Shown here piece after piece: positions 22,301-33,800 of a stretch of 64,000 nt of DNA. A model generated the notes under the pieces. It was not told the DNA's origin. It saw only the letters and a program-made list of their open reading frames with translations, and searched no databases. Within the stretch, counting starts at the first letter, position 1. Each line of letters starts with the position of its first letter. This stretch comes from Acanthaster planci (lineage: Eukaryota; Echinodermata; Asteroidea; Valvatida; Acanthasteridae). The translations under genes and the position numbers were made by a program. The stretch lies in NCBI RefSeq assembly GCF_001949145.1, contig NW_019091628.1:86873-150872 (forward strand). The letters are read 5' to 3'.

Positions 22301-25300
22301 AGGTGAGAAGCCTGAGGGCGCCATTTAAGTCCAATTGCACGGAGTCGAATCTGCGGGAGTTCCCGTTTAAATACTCGGTGGCGGCCTGTCACTTCGAGTG
22401 TCTGGTTCACTTCGTCGTCGAGCATTGTGGGTGTCGTGACTACAGGTGGCCAGGTGACATCCATCACATTGGAAATGTTTTTAATTAGGAAGAGGCTCTT
22501 AATGAGCCCTTTCGGTATTCCAACAGTGCATACCCAAACTAAAGCGCGTCCGAGGTCATTCGGACGCGCGTGCGAGGTCTGCCCAATCAGCGCAACCCTT
22601 CATAGACTCGTGCGCGTGCTTTGTCCCCAAATGACCTTGCATAGTTGAAATGGCGAACAGCCTCATTCAGGAAAATTTTAATGAGCCAGTTCGTTGACAT
22701 CGAATGTTAGAAATGAATCGGGTCAGAGGTCATTCGGGAACAGTGGGAACGGGAAAGTCAACCATTAGCGCAGCCTTGGTTTTTTCTCGAATGACCTTGC
22801 GTTTTGGAACAACTTAATAAACCGGCTTATTAAGCTAGCGACTTAAAAAAAAAAGTCATTCCGATTACTCTTACAAATTTTTGTGGTGTTATTTCCCTTA
22901 ACAGTCAAGGCCCCAATATGTTCCGTTGAAAAGCAAGTGACGTGTGTTTACCATTACGAAGGTGAGGAGAACATTATGGTTCAGTGATCACATCCAGAAT
23001 CCAAATACCAATCCAATCTTTGACTACTGTATTAAGAAATTTTAATCTCAATCCGAGAACCTCAGTTTCCAAGAAACTGTAATCATGGTTAACAAGTGAA
23101 ACCAGAGCCCCCACTTCAATGTTATCCACGCATCATCGGCACCTGCCGTCAACCTTTTCTGGTAAAGTGACGATGGCTTGCATAGAATTAATGGTTCAAA
23201 TCAGCTGGCTACTGCCAAGGAAAACAAGCAAAGTGGCTCCTCTCATAGCTAGAGGCTCCCATTGGCGCACACGGAAACTCGAGCCACAGCCACAACTTTC
23301 GGACCCGATACAGTCATTTTAAGTCATGTTGACAAGTAGCCAGCTGCCTAGTATTTACAAAATGAATACTTCGGTCGAACAACTGGGCTATTGTTTGTGT
23401 GTGTGTGTGTATGTGCGTGGTTTTTGATCCAGATGAGTTTGCGTGGGACAGTGACAAGTGTAGCTGTCCGATGTCTTGTGAGACGACGACGTACGAAAGC
23501 AAGATCTCGCAAGCACAATGGCCGGCTAAACATTTCGACAGGGATTTACAAGAGAAGTACAACTTGTCTCACCAATACCTCAGGTAAAATTGCTGCACAA
23601 AATAATTGCTAATTTGTGTAACCGTGGCTGCGACAGGCCTTTCTTCTTTAAAACTCACGGATAGCCTAAGTTTGCAGGAAGATCACTACTGGTTGCCAAC
23701 AGATTTGGTCTCAAAATGCGAACTTAGTGTTAAGGGGGATTTCGTTTATATTCATTATAGTTTAGCCAATCCTTGCGGTCGACAGCCCAACGCCTATCTG
23801 GTCTTATAAACCAGACAGGACACAATGACCCCCTGAACAAGGATATATTGAATACTTCCACACAGAGTGACGCCACAACTTTAAAATATGAGAAAGGAGC
23901 GTAGTTATGTTTCGAACCAGTTTAAACGAATTGTAATTAAAAACTATTTATTAAGAGGTACAAAAAGTGCCCTTCTTGCCCAAGCCTTAAAACGTGATGC
24001 AAAATTTTGTTCGCTTTCCATGCGGGCATTTTTGGTGTGGCCATGACCAGAAATGGCCCATGGGGGAATTACCAAGACAAACAATGAATGGCAAAACGGC
24101 AAATCTGGGTATGTTCTCGCTGTATTCAACTCATGGTTGGAAATGAGTGTGTGTGTATGAACGGGTTTTAATTAACGACGTCCTAGACAGACCAAACACA
24201 TATTCTCGCGGTGAAAGGTGTTAAAACAGCTCCGTTAGAGTTTTCGGACACTTAAATTTGTTGTACAGTTGTTTTGTTTTACCCGCGCTTTCAGCAACTC
24301 AGGCTATTTGCGCCACTAACTGTACACTTTTTTAATCAGCATCACATAACGGAGTTATGGGTCCAGTTTTAGAGGCAGGAGGAAACCGGAGTACCCGGAG
24401 AAAACCTGCGAGAGCGAGTATGGACTGGAAACCAAATGCACTTAAAGCCTGGGCCAAGCCGGGACTCGAACCCAAGCCTCATTGGTGCAAAGCGGGGAAA
24501 GAACCGCTACGCTAACCCGCTTCCCCCAAAACTTTGTTTAAAAAACCTTTTGCTTTTGTAATGACAGGCAGTCACGTGTATCGTTCACCAACCTCTGGTG
24601 TTATGGTACGCCATATCATATCGCTAACACTGGGGCTGGGACATAGCAAGAGGAAGGCCTATTTGGGCTCGGGGCCAAGGGGGTCAGGCTGCGTTAGGCT
24701 GAGTTGGATGGATCTGTGACTGTTCAACAGGAACGTCGTAAATCCACCCTGTATCAACAAAATTTCCTGATTTCTCATTCCGTAACAGGGACAACTATCT
24801 GGATGTTTACGTTTTCATGGAGGAAATTATGTTCATGGAAATTGAACAGCAGGAGGCTTACACACTGGAACATTTCGAAGGTATTAGCCCAGTCCTGTCA
24901 GCTCATAATTTGAGCGATCAGACCGCAGTATGGGTTACTTTTGCGATGTGGTGGATGTCATGGTGGGAACACGGTCATGTTCGTTTGGAAGGAATGAGGT
25001 TGATTTTTAAAACAAGAAATCCTGGAACACAGCTGGGAGTACTACACAGACTGTGGATATGACTCTCAAATCTGATGGGGGTGAAGGTTCAGAATACAGG
25101 TAGATTTGGAGAGCCTTCAGGTAAATCTCTGACAGGGATCTCCTTGTCTACTATACAGAATTCCAAGTCTAAAAGCGATCTGCTTTTCCCGTAACAAATA
25201 AAAGGAGCTAAAAGTCAGTCCTTATTCTGAAGATCAGTCTGTATTTTAACTACGCTGTCCCACAGAGCTTGATAATCCAATTATTCATCGAAAATGGTGA

Positions 25301-25628
25301 CGTATAGGCCTACCTTAACTTTTCCAGTGATCCTTGCCGCGCCCGCGCTGAAGCGAGTCCTTTAATAAACTTTTACCAGCTACTCGAGACAGTGTACGCA
25401 CAGTGACATGAGACCAGATAACAAGTTATTTGGCCCCACTGGTCACAGGCAATTATTTGGCTTTTTATATTTTTTTCCGCAGGTGATATAGGTGGATACA
25501 TGGGCTTACTGTGTGGCATGAGTCTCATCACTCTGGCGGAGTGGGTGGATTTCATCATCATCACGATCTACAAGAGGTTTATCAGCTCCAAACGGGTGCG
25601 CTCTCGTAACGATGGTAACGGAAAGTGA
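19324..25628 (+). CDS. DEG/ENaC (ASIC-like) sodium channel subunit, tandem copy B
   Basis: Paralogue of the gene at 6556-12141. Exons: 19324-19565, 19656-20211, 21636-21734, 22303-22453, 22905-22961, 23433-23583, 24789-24880 and 25483-25628 (TGA). Exons 2-8 are the same length as in copy A, and the product is 497 residues. Seen: FHG in the N-terminal tail, TM1 (LLWLILVLGMTTFLVY), FPAVTVCN, the CGCRDY and CSCPMSC cysteine clusters, and TM2 with GMS and LAEWVDF. Notable differences: TM1, the end of exon 3 (ATSIAVRKQR against ETSIAVRKHM) and the C-terminal tail (SSKRVRSRN). Upstream in-frame ATGs at 19261 and later would add up to 21 residues; 19324 is chosen by alignment with copy A. It may co-assemble with copy A (inference). 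Confidence 0.87.
19566..19655 (+). other. 90-nt stop-free intron 1 of channel B
   Basis: A short intron with donor GTTGGT and a pyrimidine-rich acceptor ending TTTTCAG. It is a multiple of three and lacks stops in the coding phase. Retention would insert 30 residues, mostly hydrophobic (FAVLFSCFLFCLFLLVF), directly before TM1. The matching intron in copy A is 452 bases and not open. It is called an intron because copy A proves the splice junction. Confidence 0.7.
22496..22670. repeat. Family C element, channel B intron 4, first copy
   Basis: Begins CTCTTAATGAGCC, then ATTCCAACAGTGCATACCC and GAGGTCATTCGG. It ends with ATGACCTTGCATAGTTGAAA and CCTCATTCAG. Related to 9640-9841, 22678-22834 and 31603-31802. 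Confidence 0.6.
22678..22834. repeat. Family C element, channel B intron 4, second copy
   Basis: TTAATGAGCCAGTTCG at the left and a right end CCGGCTTATTAAG that pairs with it. Inner GAGGTCATTCGG and CGAATGACCTTGCG pair as well. Placed only 7 bases after the previous copy. Confidence 0.6.
23396..23410 (+). repeat. (TG)n tract before channel B exon 6
   Basis: About seven TG units, then a mixed stretch and TTTTTGATCCAG running into exon 6 at 23433. Copy A has no such tract in the matching position. Confidence 0.75.
24366..24525. repeat. SINE with conserved core and tRNA-like part
   Basis: Contains AGGAGGAAACCGGAGTACCC and GGAGAAAACCTGCG, a core motif widespread in marine-invertebrate SINEs. 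It is followed by GGGACTCGAACCCAAGCCTC and CGCTACGCTAACC, a tRNA-like head in reverse orientation. Located in channel B intron 6. Not a functional tRNA: no full cloverleaf. Confidence 0.6.
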
Positions 25629-26064
25629 ACATCGTGACGAGGACGACACCGATTCGCCGCGCGAGAGCCGACCGACGTTGTTCAAGACTACGGGAATTTA
25701 CCGTTCGTTTGCGCAATATGGGATACACCGACCGCCTGTTTTACGTCCAAGCTAACATTTTGACAAGGAAAAAGCTGTTTAATGACCAACATCCAGGCCC
25801 GGCCAGTGTTAAATATACAGGACAGATTCGGTTAGACTTACCTGTAATTCTAGTTTCTTCTCCTGGCCACAACAGAAGGACGATCTCCTTGTGATTATAG
25901 TAATGTCCACGCAAAAACAAGGATATCTGATGCGATCAGTTTGTGCCATTTTTAAAGTAAGACTTATGAATTAACAAAGGTGTCAACTTAGTTGGTTGAA
26001 CGTTGAGCTTAAAATACAACAGTGCACTTGGTTGTGGGGTTGGAGACCATACGGGGACCATACC
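25629..26064. other. 3' flank of channel B
   Basis: Presumed 3' UTR start; resembles the channel A flank for at least the first tens of bases. No gene seen. Confidence 0.4.
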
Positions 26065-26236
26065 AATACGGGCGATTCACAGTAGTGCGCCTCCAACAGT
26101 TTGCAACGCGTTGACCAACCAAAATACGCAAAATCTGTCGACCTTTGCCAAAGGCGCATTGGGTGGACAGATTTTGCGCACTGTGATTGGTCAACGCGTT
26201 GCAAACTGTACAAAACTACCGAGAAATGCCCGTATT
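26065..26236. repeat. Palindromic MITE family A copy
   Basis: AATACGGGCGATTCACAGTA at the left and TGCCCGTATT at the right. The arms include CAGTTTGCAACGCGTTGACC and the complementary GGTCAACGCGTTGCAAACTG. Centre near 26150. No coding content; open frames on both strands mirror each other because of the symmetry. Confidence 0.75.
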
Positions 26237-27061
26237 TTATTTTGTTTCCTGTTGATTCTGCATTTTTGATCAAAGTTATGTTTAAAAAACAAGGGGGGAA
26301 CCTGCATATCACAGAGTCAGTGACAAACGTTTTGTTATGGGAATGACTGGAGTTATCTGTCCATTAATGCCGAGAAAATGTTCACTACGTGTATCATTTA
26401 ATACTAGCAAATTTACTTGCACACTGCGATGGACAGTTGCCTTTGACTGCTTGCTTCAGTCGCAATTCAACAACAGGAATTTACAAATGGACGGTTAAGA
26501 ACGGTTGATTATTATGGTTAGAACACGTCTTTATTGATGATTTCATTCTTGCATACCCACTGGAATGGAAATATTTCAATCGTCGTGGAATAATTTGTTC
26601 GTCATCAAACAGAAATATACAAATCAGGACGGCTTTTATGTCGTTAAGTTTACGAAATTTTTAAATAATGCAGTTATCTAATGTTATCAAAAATAAGGCT
26701 TTGTTATCCTTGCATGTAAATATATACATCTCACTGCAACTTTATATGTAATTTTATTCTGCAAGTACATGTATATACAAAACATCATGATAATTGTTAC
26801 TACAAATTGAAAGATGGCCGGAGCTGTAATTGTGACTAATAAATCACCATTTTTTCAAAAGTAATTTGCTGCCCCGTTCTGATTCCATCGTAATAAACGG
26901 GGCATAATATCATATTTTATAATTTGACACACTACTTTCTCCCAACACAACCGGTTTGATTGTAGGTTTTCTTGTACGAGGGCTTACACGTCACAGTTCA
27001 CATTCTCACGACACCAGAGTCACCTAATTACTTTGTTCACACCGTCCACATCTACGCTCAC
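26237..27061. other. AT-rich spacer, probable 3' side of the Rab-like gene
   Basis: No coding sequence identified. Minus-strand AATAAA candidates exist as TTTATT near 26532 and 26753, suitable for ending the minus-strand GTPase gene if its last exon lies here or in the assembly gap. Confidence 0.3.
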
Positions 27062-27101
27062 CACATCACCACTTCCCTGGCTGTCTTGTACACACCACCT
27101 T
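27062..27101 (-). CDS. Possible partial exon of the Rab-like gene at the gap edge
   Basis: On the minus strand the last bases before a GTGAGC donor read GVYKTAREVVM in one open frame. The other side is lost in the N run, so membership in the GTPase gene is inferred from position and strand only. Confidence 0.35.
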
Positions 27102-27811
27102 NNNNNNNNNNNNNNNNNNNNNNNNNNNNNNNNNNNNNNNNNNNNNNNNNNNNNNNNNNNNNNNNNNNNNNNNNNNNNNNNNNNNNNNNNNNNNNNNNNN
27201 NNNNNNNNNNNNNNNNNNNNNNNNNNNNNNNNNNNNNNNNNNNNNNNNNNNNNNNNNNNNNNNNNNNNNNNNNNNNNNNNNNNNNNNNNNNNNNNNNNNN
27301 NNNNNNNNNNNNNNNNNNNNNNNNNNNNNNNNNNNNNNNNNNNNNNNNNNNNNNNNNNNNNNNNNNNNNNNNNNNNNNNNNNNNNNNNNNNNNNNNNNNN
27401 NNNNNNNNNNNNNNNNNNNNNNNNNNNNNNNNNNNNNNNNNNNNNNNNNNNNNNNNNNNNNNNNNNNNNNNNNNNNNNNNNNNNNNNNNNNNNNNNNNNN
27501 NNNNNNNNNNNNNNNNNNNNNNNNNNNNNNNNNNNNNNNNNNNNNNNNNNNNNNNNNNNNNNNNNNNNNNNNNNNNNNNNNNNNNNNNNNNNNNNNNNNN
27601 NNNNNNNNNNNNNNNNNNNNNNNNNNNNNNNNNNNNNNNNNNNNNNNNNNNNNNNNNNNNNNNNNNNNNNNNNNNNNNNNNNNNNNNNNNNNNNNNNNNN
27701 NNNNNNNNNNNNNNNNNNNNNNNNNNNNNNNNNNNNNNNNNNNNNNNNNNNNNNNNNNNNNNNNNNNNNNNNNNNNNNNNNNNNNNNNNNNNNNNNNNNN
27801 NNNNNNNNNNN
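27102..27811. other. Assembly gap (710 N)
   Basis: Run of N. It interrupts an exon of the minus-strand GTPase gene at 27812. Long open frames spanning it are artefacts. Confidence 0.99.
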
Positions 27812-30800
27812 CTCAGTGGCCCCTTGGCCTTCTCGGCCAGCGCCCACAGATGGGCGCACTTGTCAGTTATCTTGGCATCCATCCGGATCAGGTCCGCATT
27901 GGCCGTGGGGTTGTCCCTCAGGACAGCCTGGCACGCAACCACCACCTGGAGAGAATTCAAATGTTTACATCTCTCCATACGGCGCTCGTATTGCACGGTG
28001 GAGATAAAGACAATGTTGATCATAAATATCCAAGACAGTCATTCCTATTGGTTGAAAGCCTATCACACGACAGGTCTTAAACAAGTGATAAAGCACTGGC
28101 TCGGTTGGCTCATCGTGTTCTGTGCCACCTGGTGGCTGGGATGATTGTTCAAATGTTTATGGATTTGGTGAGCAGGGATTAGAAAAATGTATGTAACAAT
28201 AAATGTGTATAATTGGACATGACAACTTTAAAAATGAACAATATGATTATTGATATATATATATATATATATACTGCGTCTGTCAGGGGTCTGGTACACA
28301 GACTCAAGCAGCCAAGTACACAGGCATAAGTCAATTTTCAAAGGGCCTCGACTAAGGCTCGCTCTTGCGCAATGCAACGCACCCCTCAGCACCGAGAATT
28401 CAGGATACACTAGCCCTGAATTCAAACATCCCAAGTCTAACACAGGTTGCCCTCACCTCTGTCTGGAAGGTGTCCGTGATCTTCTTGATGTCTTCTGATT
28501 TTTCTTCCTCGTAGATGATCTCTCCCTTCACTGCTAGCTCCAGGAAACCAGCCTTGTCTTCGGCCTAGACAAGCGAACCGGGGTGAAAAACACACTTCAA
28601 AACTTGCGTCAATTATCGTCTCCACATGAGCAAAAATCAAACCCCCTATTCTTGAAGTTCAAGTCGCCATGGATGCGACCAATATGACACAGCACACAGG
28701 AAACAGAGCTAGTTAAAGTTCCCATCATGATAGAAATGTTTCCCTGATGGCTTTTTAGTTTTGCTACACCTTGATTGAGACCAGAGAGTGATTTCTGTTT
28801 CGAAATGGAAATTCATATCCACTTTACAGTCCAAACTGACAAGAAGATTTTGTTCTGTCCATTTTTGGCTGCAAACAGAAATAACAACTTTGTGAGGGCA
28901 CAAAGTGCTCTGCTGCGTCACTGTAACTGTGCCTCCATGCTTCAAGTGCAACACTTGAAACACCTGCAGAAATTCTTTCCATTGGGCAAACACTGCCAAT
29001 GTGATGGGTCCCTCTTTCCCTGTGTCTTGTGTTGTGTGCAATTCTGAAGCCACTATGCTCAACTGGGGACTTGCAGCGGATCAGCATGTAGCTTAGTGTG
29101 GATTATTCACCAGAACCAAGTGAGGGGCAAAACTACTCACGAGAACCAAGTGAAGAACAGAACTACTCAAGAGAACCAGGTGTGCATCAAATGCAGGCAT
29201 GCACTCACTCACGCGTTATCATAATATCAAATCATATGCCTATTGCCCGCCCTTACCATCAACTCCAAGCTCTGCTCCGCTAGTGCCGCTCTCAACCCAC
29301 TGATGCAGTCCTCGACGGAGCACTTTGGCCCTCCCACGACCCCTCCCCGCAGGCACTCCTTCTTGAATTGCCGGACAGCCTGATGGAAGGCTAGGCCAGT
29401 CTCGTGCACCTGGCTCAGGCTCCGGTTGCTCTGCATGAAAAGCTTGTCCATCTGCGCATAGGGGGGTGAGGGAAACCAGGATGATTACACACCAGTCAGC
29501 AGGAGATCGCGGGTTCGAGTCCCACCTGAATAAGTCTAGGAACTCTTACAAATTTTTGGAGAGCGAGGGCAGCTTCAGTAGTTGCTTTAAAAAAACCTGC
29601 TTGACTCCGAATAACATCAGAGAGAGTAAACAGAGAGAGAGAAAAGTGCTAAATTTTTCCCAAACACGGAGTTGAAGCATGTACATGTACTTGTTACTTG
29701 TACGTAAAAAATGTATCTTGTGATATTAATTTATTGTCATTCCACCCTTTGACCCTGTGAAATTTCATGAGAATAGATCACTCTGAGGAGATCCCATTGC
29801 TGCAGTAGCATTCAAACTCACTTGTATTCTTCAACTTGAGGTAGGAGTGCATGTGCCAAATCACAGCATCCTTTGAGCCCCGAGCTAGACCAAAAGAGGG
29901 CGTAATTTTCCTAGCAATGCAGGCTCCTTTGGCAGCAACTGCACTTCCCTGGTTCACAAATGACTGTGAAGTGCACGCGTATATGGTCGCAGCGCTTACA
30001 ACAAATTGAGCAATCCCGACCAATGTGGCTCTTTTCAACCAATGAGGGGGTGCTTCTGCTCGAGGCAGATTGGTGGGAGGGGAACATATTGAAGGTGTGC
30101 ATACCACTTGTCTATAGCGCGGTGCCACCGCAGTGATGGCTTCAAGTTCGTCTCAAGATCTCTTTTATTGGACGCCATCTTCGTAGGCAAATGACATGTG
30201 TGTTAACAACGCCACCAGGTGCATGTGCGCACAGTGTGCAAATGCTCTATTGTCGCGTGTGTGTTGATTCTTTTATCTTTGAAAGACGGCGCAGCCGATG
30301 CCCGTCACAAGAATTTGAAGTCAAAAAAGCCGATGCACATGACAGTCTTTAGGAAGCGACATCATTTGAGAGAGATCTTTACCAACCCAGAATCACCATT
30401 TCAGCTGTTTTACAAAATAAAGTCCATCGATAGCTTTTCTGAACACTAGCTTGCATGATGCTGATACCTTACAGAGAGTTGAACGATTATTTGCCTGAAT
30501 TCAATTGTTTAAAAGGAAAACATACTAAACTGAACTGGAACAAGCCAACATGGAACACATCCTAGCATTCACCTCCTCGATTTCTGTCTTGTCCAGTGGC
30601 TGGAAGTCATCTGGGTTGGGCTTCCTGACCTTCGCCCTCTTCTTCCTGTGCCGCCTGACCTCAATGGCCTCCATCTTCTGCAAGGCTTTGTCTTTGAGTT
30701 TGCGCTCCAGCAGGTGCCGGACCAGGGCCTGTATGGCGGTGTGCACTCCTCCGTCTGAGTTTTTGGCCGAGACTGCGACACTGAAAATCAAGTTGGGGAA

Positions 30801-33800
30801 AACTGACCAGAATGAGAGAACTACAAGTGAAACAGATGTCATGGTGTTTCACGATAGGAAATACCTTCCTTACTTTAGGCGAACATGCAAAAAAAAAAGT
30901 GAAGAAAAATACTGTAAAGCTGAGTGCATGGGCGGGGGGGTTGGATCCTCAATGACCCAGGAAAGCACAAAGAACAGGAAAGTATCTGAGGGTTTTTTCT
31001 GGCCAAGGGAGGAGCCCGAATGGGCGGAAGGATGGGAGGAAACTCTAGGATGAATTTCTCCAGGGAAAACTCAAGGAATTCGATAGGGATCACAAACCCA
31101 ATACACATGGTGACCTAGGCGGGATTCGAAGCCAGGCCTCGGCGATGGAAGGCAAGGAAAGAGCCACCACACCAATCCAAGTCCCCATAAACAATGCCCC
31201 AGCAGTCTTCTCACCTTCCCACAAAGCCGTGCTGCTCTGCCGCTGCCTCCAGGACCTGCACCTCCTCCGGTAGCTCCACTTCCGGCTCGTGCTCATCCTC
31301 GTACTTCCAGACGGTCACCTCCTGCTCTTCGTCCCCCCTCGCCTTGCTCCTCGTCACTGGGGAATCGTCTCTGCCGACGTACTCTTTCTCTGCATCTTTT
31401 TTTTCTTCCTCCAAGCCTTCCATCTGGGATGCTTTTTTTCCGGCATCCCTCTGGTCGCTGTCGAGGATGAACCGAGCTTGCTTAGTGTCGCTTTCCTCCT
31501 CTAATGGCTCGTCATGTTCCTGATTCTTTTCACCTTCGTCCGAGGCCTCCCTCAGAGCTTCTCGCTCCTCTATCTACGGAGTGACACAATCTTACATTTT
31601 TTTTAATGAGCAAACGTGGTATTCCAACAGCGCACGCCCAATTTGAATCTCGTCTGCGGTCACTTGAGGAAAGCAAAACGTCCAGGTAAGATTGGCCCTA
31701 TCAGCAAAACTGTTCCATGACTTGTATGCGCTGAACCTGTTTAAGGTCACGTGCTCCGTTCTCCGATGACCCTGCTCTTTAACTATTACATTAGCTCACT
31801 AAAACTTCACAACCACCCGTTTTAGATGACATTCTCTGTAGTTAAGGAGAAACAGTTAGGGCATACACCCCTACTACTCTCTTTCAAGAGAGCGTGTGCA
31901 AGAGCGGTGGCAATTAGTTCAGTGGGCACTTTGCACCTTGAAAAGAATATCATGAAACTTTGAACTGACACACAATAGCCACGAGAATCTGTGCTTCTGA
32001 AACAGACTGACTGACTCAGTGAATTAAATGAAAACTTCAGTGTAGTTCCCAAGATCTCATACATGTACTCTTATATGCTAATTGTAACCGTTGTTTTGTT
32101 TACATTGTACATTTGCATGTGACCTTAGATACCTTGCACTCTCAGCAGTGAGATTCGCATAGGGAGCATGCTGTAGTATTCTTAAAACATGTCCATACTT
32201 TGGAAAGCATTAAAGGTCAAGGGTCACGCACTCCACGTGACTGCAGTACAGCCACCCAAAACAGCGTGTATGTCTCACTCTCTCATTCTAAGCTAAACGC
32301 CTTAGGATATCACACATGCTACCGCAAAGGATTATGGGGCGATCTTTTTACACGTGCGAGACAGGCGAAGAATGGAGTGTTTTGATAATCTGAAACTGTC
32401 TTTTACCTAATCCAAAACAAAAGCCTGAGTAAACGTAGGTCAACCTGGATCAAACAACTATGAGAGCCAAATTGTAGTATTTTCACTAACAAGATGTTCG
32501 TTTGAGAAATCGTTTTATTAAATACATTCATTGCTCTGGTAGATCTGGAATGAACTGTGTGATCATTATTGTTTGCATTGGATTCAAGACTCAAGCGACA
32601 GAACCGTGAGTTATTGCTGAGCATTTAGGGTTCGAGTATGAAGACGAGATAGACCTCGGGATTGAAATAATATAAAATAACTGTGGGCGTAATATTAAGT
32701 GATAAATTGATTTCTGGTGCTGCTGATATCACTGAAAAATCGCCACGTAATAAGCAGATGCTCAGTCTCTTACAATATCATATTTATTTCCAAGCAGCAG
32801 CACTGGCAACTGTGTTGGGTCAGCCTTCTTGTATTCCGTGACAACCTTTGATCCCTTTCCACTCTTCTCCAGCCTCTTGGTTGAGACAACGGCATGATTG
32901 TGGATGTCCTGCCGCCATGTTCCAGCCAGCTCAATGCTCTCCTTGTCGGCGATATTTACAACAACTGCACATGCGAGAGGATGAACGAAAATGACGTTTT
33001 CACTTCAGAGTGAAGTAGATCTGTCATGTCGCTCTGATTGGATAGGTATCATTATTTCCAACTCACGAATTTACCTTAATAGCAATCCTTGGTAACAAAT
33101 ACATATAATATCCACGGTTTAGTATACACATTCCACATGGGCCTATTCCCAACAGAAAGAACAAGAAAATGTAAGCACCTTTTCTCTCTCTCTTTATGAT
33201 GTAAGAAAAAAAGTGATGACAGACTTCACATTTTTCCTGGTGAGACTGTCCCACGACAACAGCCTCTTCCCAACTCGACGGTGCCTTTTGACTTTTGGGT
33301 GTGGGTTATGGCAAAACGCACACTGCAGCTTTTCTAAGTTCCACACCCACGGCTTTGAGCTGTCTTAAATCCTTGATTTGAAAATGGACTTACGAGATAC
33401 TGGCATGGAGTCAGAGAGGGAACGAGAAGGGAGGTGGTTCAAGATTACGCCATGCAAATTTGGTGCCTCGGAAGAACCTAATCAACAATATTCTCACTAG
33501 AAATAATTAGAATTTGTGACACATTTCACTCTCGTCTCTTTGGGCTTTCAAGGACATAGCACTGTTGACCGAATTAAAGTGACAAGGCACTCTGGGTACG
33601 TTCCTGTGAAAAATGACAGGATTTTCGAGATGGATGTACACGTACGCACCTATGGCAGCGTCCACATCTTGGTAGTAACTCTTGCGAAGGTCCACCTCCT
33701 CTCTGCCGGGCAAGTCCCAGATGGTCACCGAAACGACGATGTGCTCGGGGACATTCAATTTTTTCACGACATTCTCTGCATGAGAGCGAGTCGAAGCCGG

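Noticed and set aside
24450-24525. tRNA gene
   Set aside because: Only B-box-like similarity inside a SINE; arms do not form a full cloverleaf.
25983-26346. Overlapping open frames on both strands with similar peptides
   Set aside because: Explained by the palindromic MITE at 26065-26236.
26972-28144. Very long open frames across 27102-27811 on both strands
   Set aside because: They exist only because the N run has no stop codons.
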